Positions 5,461-5,557 of a stretch of DNA of 5,557 nucleotides are shown here, one piece after another (position 1 is the stretch's first letter; each line of letters begins with the position of its first letter). Source of the DNA: an uncultured Lachnospiraceae bacterium (GTDB lineage Bacteria > Bacillota > Clostridia > Lachnospirales > Lachnospiraceae); assembly GCA_902796375.1 (NCBI GenBank), contig CADBOW010000081.1, positions 1 through 5,557 of the forward strand, written 5' to 3'. The notes beneath the pieces are model-generated. The model was given only the letters and a program-made list of their open reading frames with translations. It was not told the DNA's origin and searched no databases. The position numbers and the translations under genes were made by a program.

Positions 5461-5557
5461 TTAGAATCCAAAGGGCATGCCGCCGAATCTGCGTTTCTTC
5501 TTACCCTTCCCCATCATACCGGAGAACTGCTTCATCATCTTCTTGGACTGCTCAAAC
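5461..5557 (-). CDS. ffh: Signal recognition particle GTPase Ffh, C-terminal end only
   Basis: Only the last 31 codons and the stop (TAA at 5461-5463) fall in the window; the 5' part lies beyond 5557. The visible peptide FEQSKKMMKQFSGMMGKGKK, followed by a basic KRRF and a GGMPFGF end, is the methionine-rich close of an Ffh M domain, which binds 4.5S/SRP RNA and signal sequences. The position immediately upstream of rpsP is the usual one for ffh in Firmicutes and supports the assignment. The GTPase (NG) domain cannot be examined here. Confidence 0.9.
   Translation of the reverse strand, partial: FEQSKKMMKQFSGMMGKGKKKRRFGGMPFGF

Overview
The window reads as a chromosomal segment of a Gram-positive anaerobe in the Clostridia, most likely Lachnospiraceae or a close relative. 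The signs are the gene order ffh-rpsP-khpA-rimM-trmD, strong AGGAGG-type ribosome binding sites, a clostridial 'reverse' rubrerythrin with an N-terminal rubredoxin domain, and moderate GC content. All nine genes are on the minus strand, so transcription runs from position 5557 toward position 1. No intergenic stretch exceeds about 115 bases. I see no tRNA, rRNA, CRISPR array, insertion sequence or phage gene.

Region 1 (5557 to 3501) is the conserved translation block. It holds the 3' end of ffh (signal recognition particle GTPase), then rpsP (ribosomal protein S16), khpA (small KH RNA-binding protein), rimM (30S maturation factor) and trmD (tRNA m1G37 methyltransferase). A hairpin followed by TTTT lies between khpA and rimM and may attenuate transcription into the distal genes. 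In many Firmicutes rplS (L19) follows trmD directly, but here the block ends at trmD.

Region 2 (about 3497 to 517) is a separate operon behind a good sigma-A-type promoter. It encodes a lipoprotein of unknown function with an Ala/Thr repeat tail, an OmpR/PhoB-type response regulator and a membrane histidine kinase. The last two overlap by 4 bases (ATGA). An 8-bp perfect inverted repeat brackets the -10 box and is a candidate operator. A sensible but unproven reading is an envelope-sensing two-component system with an exported lipoprotein partner.

Region 3 (520 to 1) starts with a promoter whose -35 box overlaps the kinase stop codon, followed by a leader with a strong GNRA-capped hairpin. 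It then holds the first 139 codons of a rubrerythrin/NADH peroxidase-type protein, an oxygen and peroxide defence enzyme cut off by the window edge. The core gene content is ordinary. The least explained parts are the lipoprotein-two-component operon and its promoter architecture.
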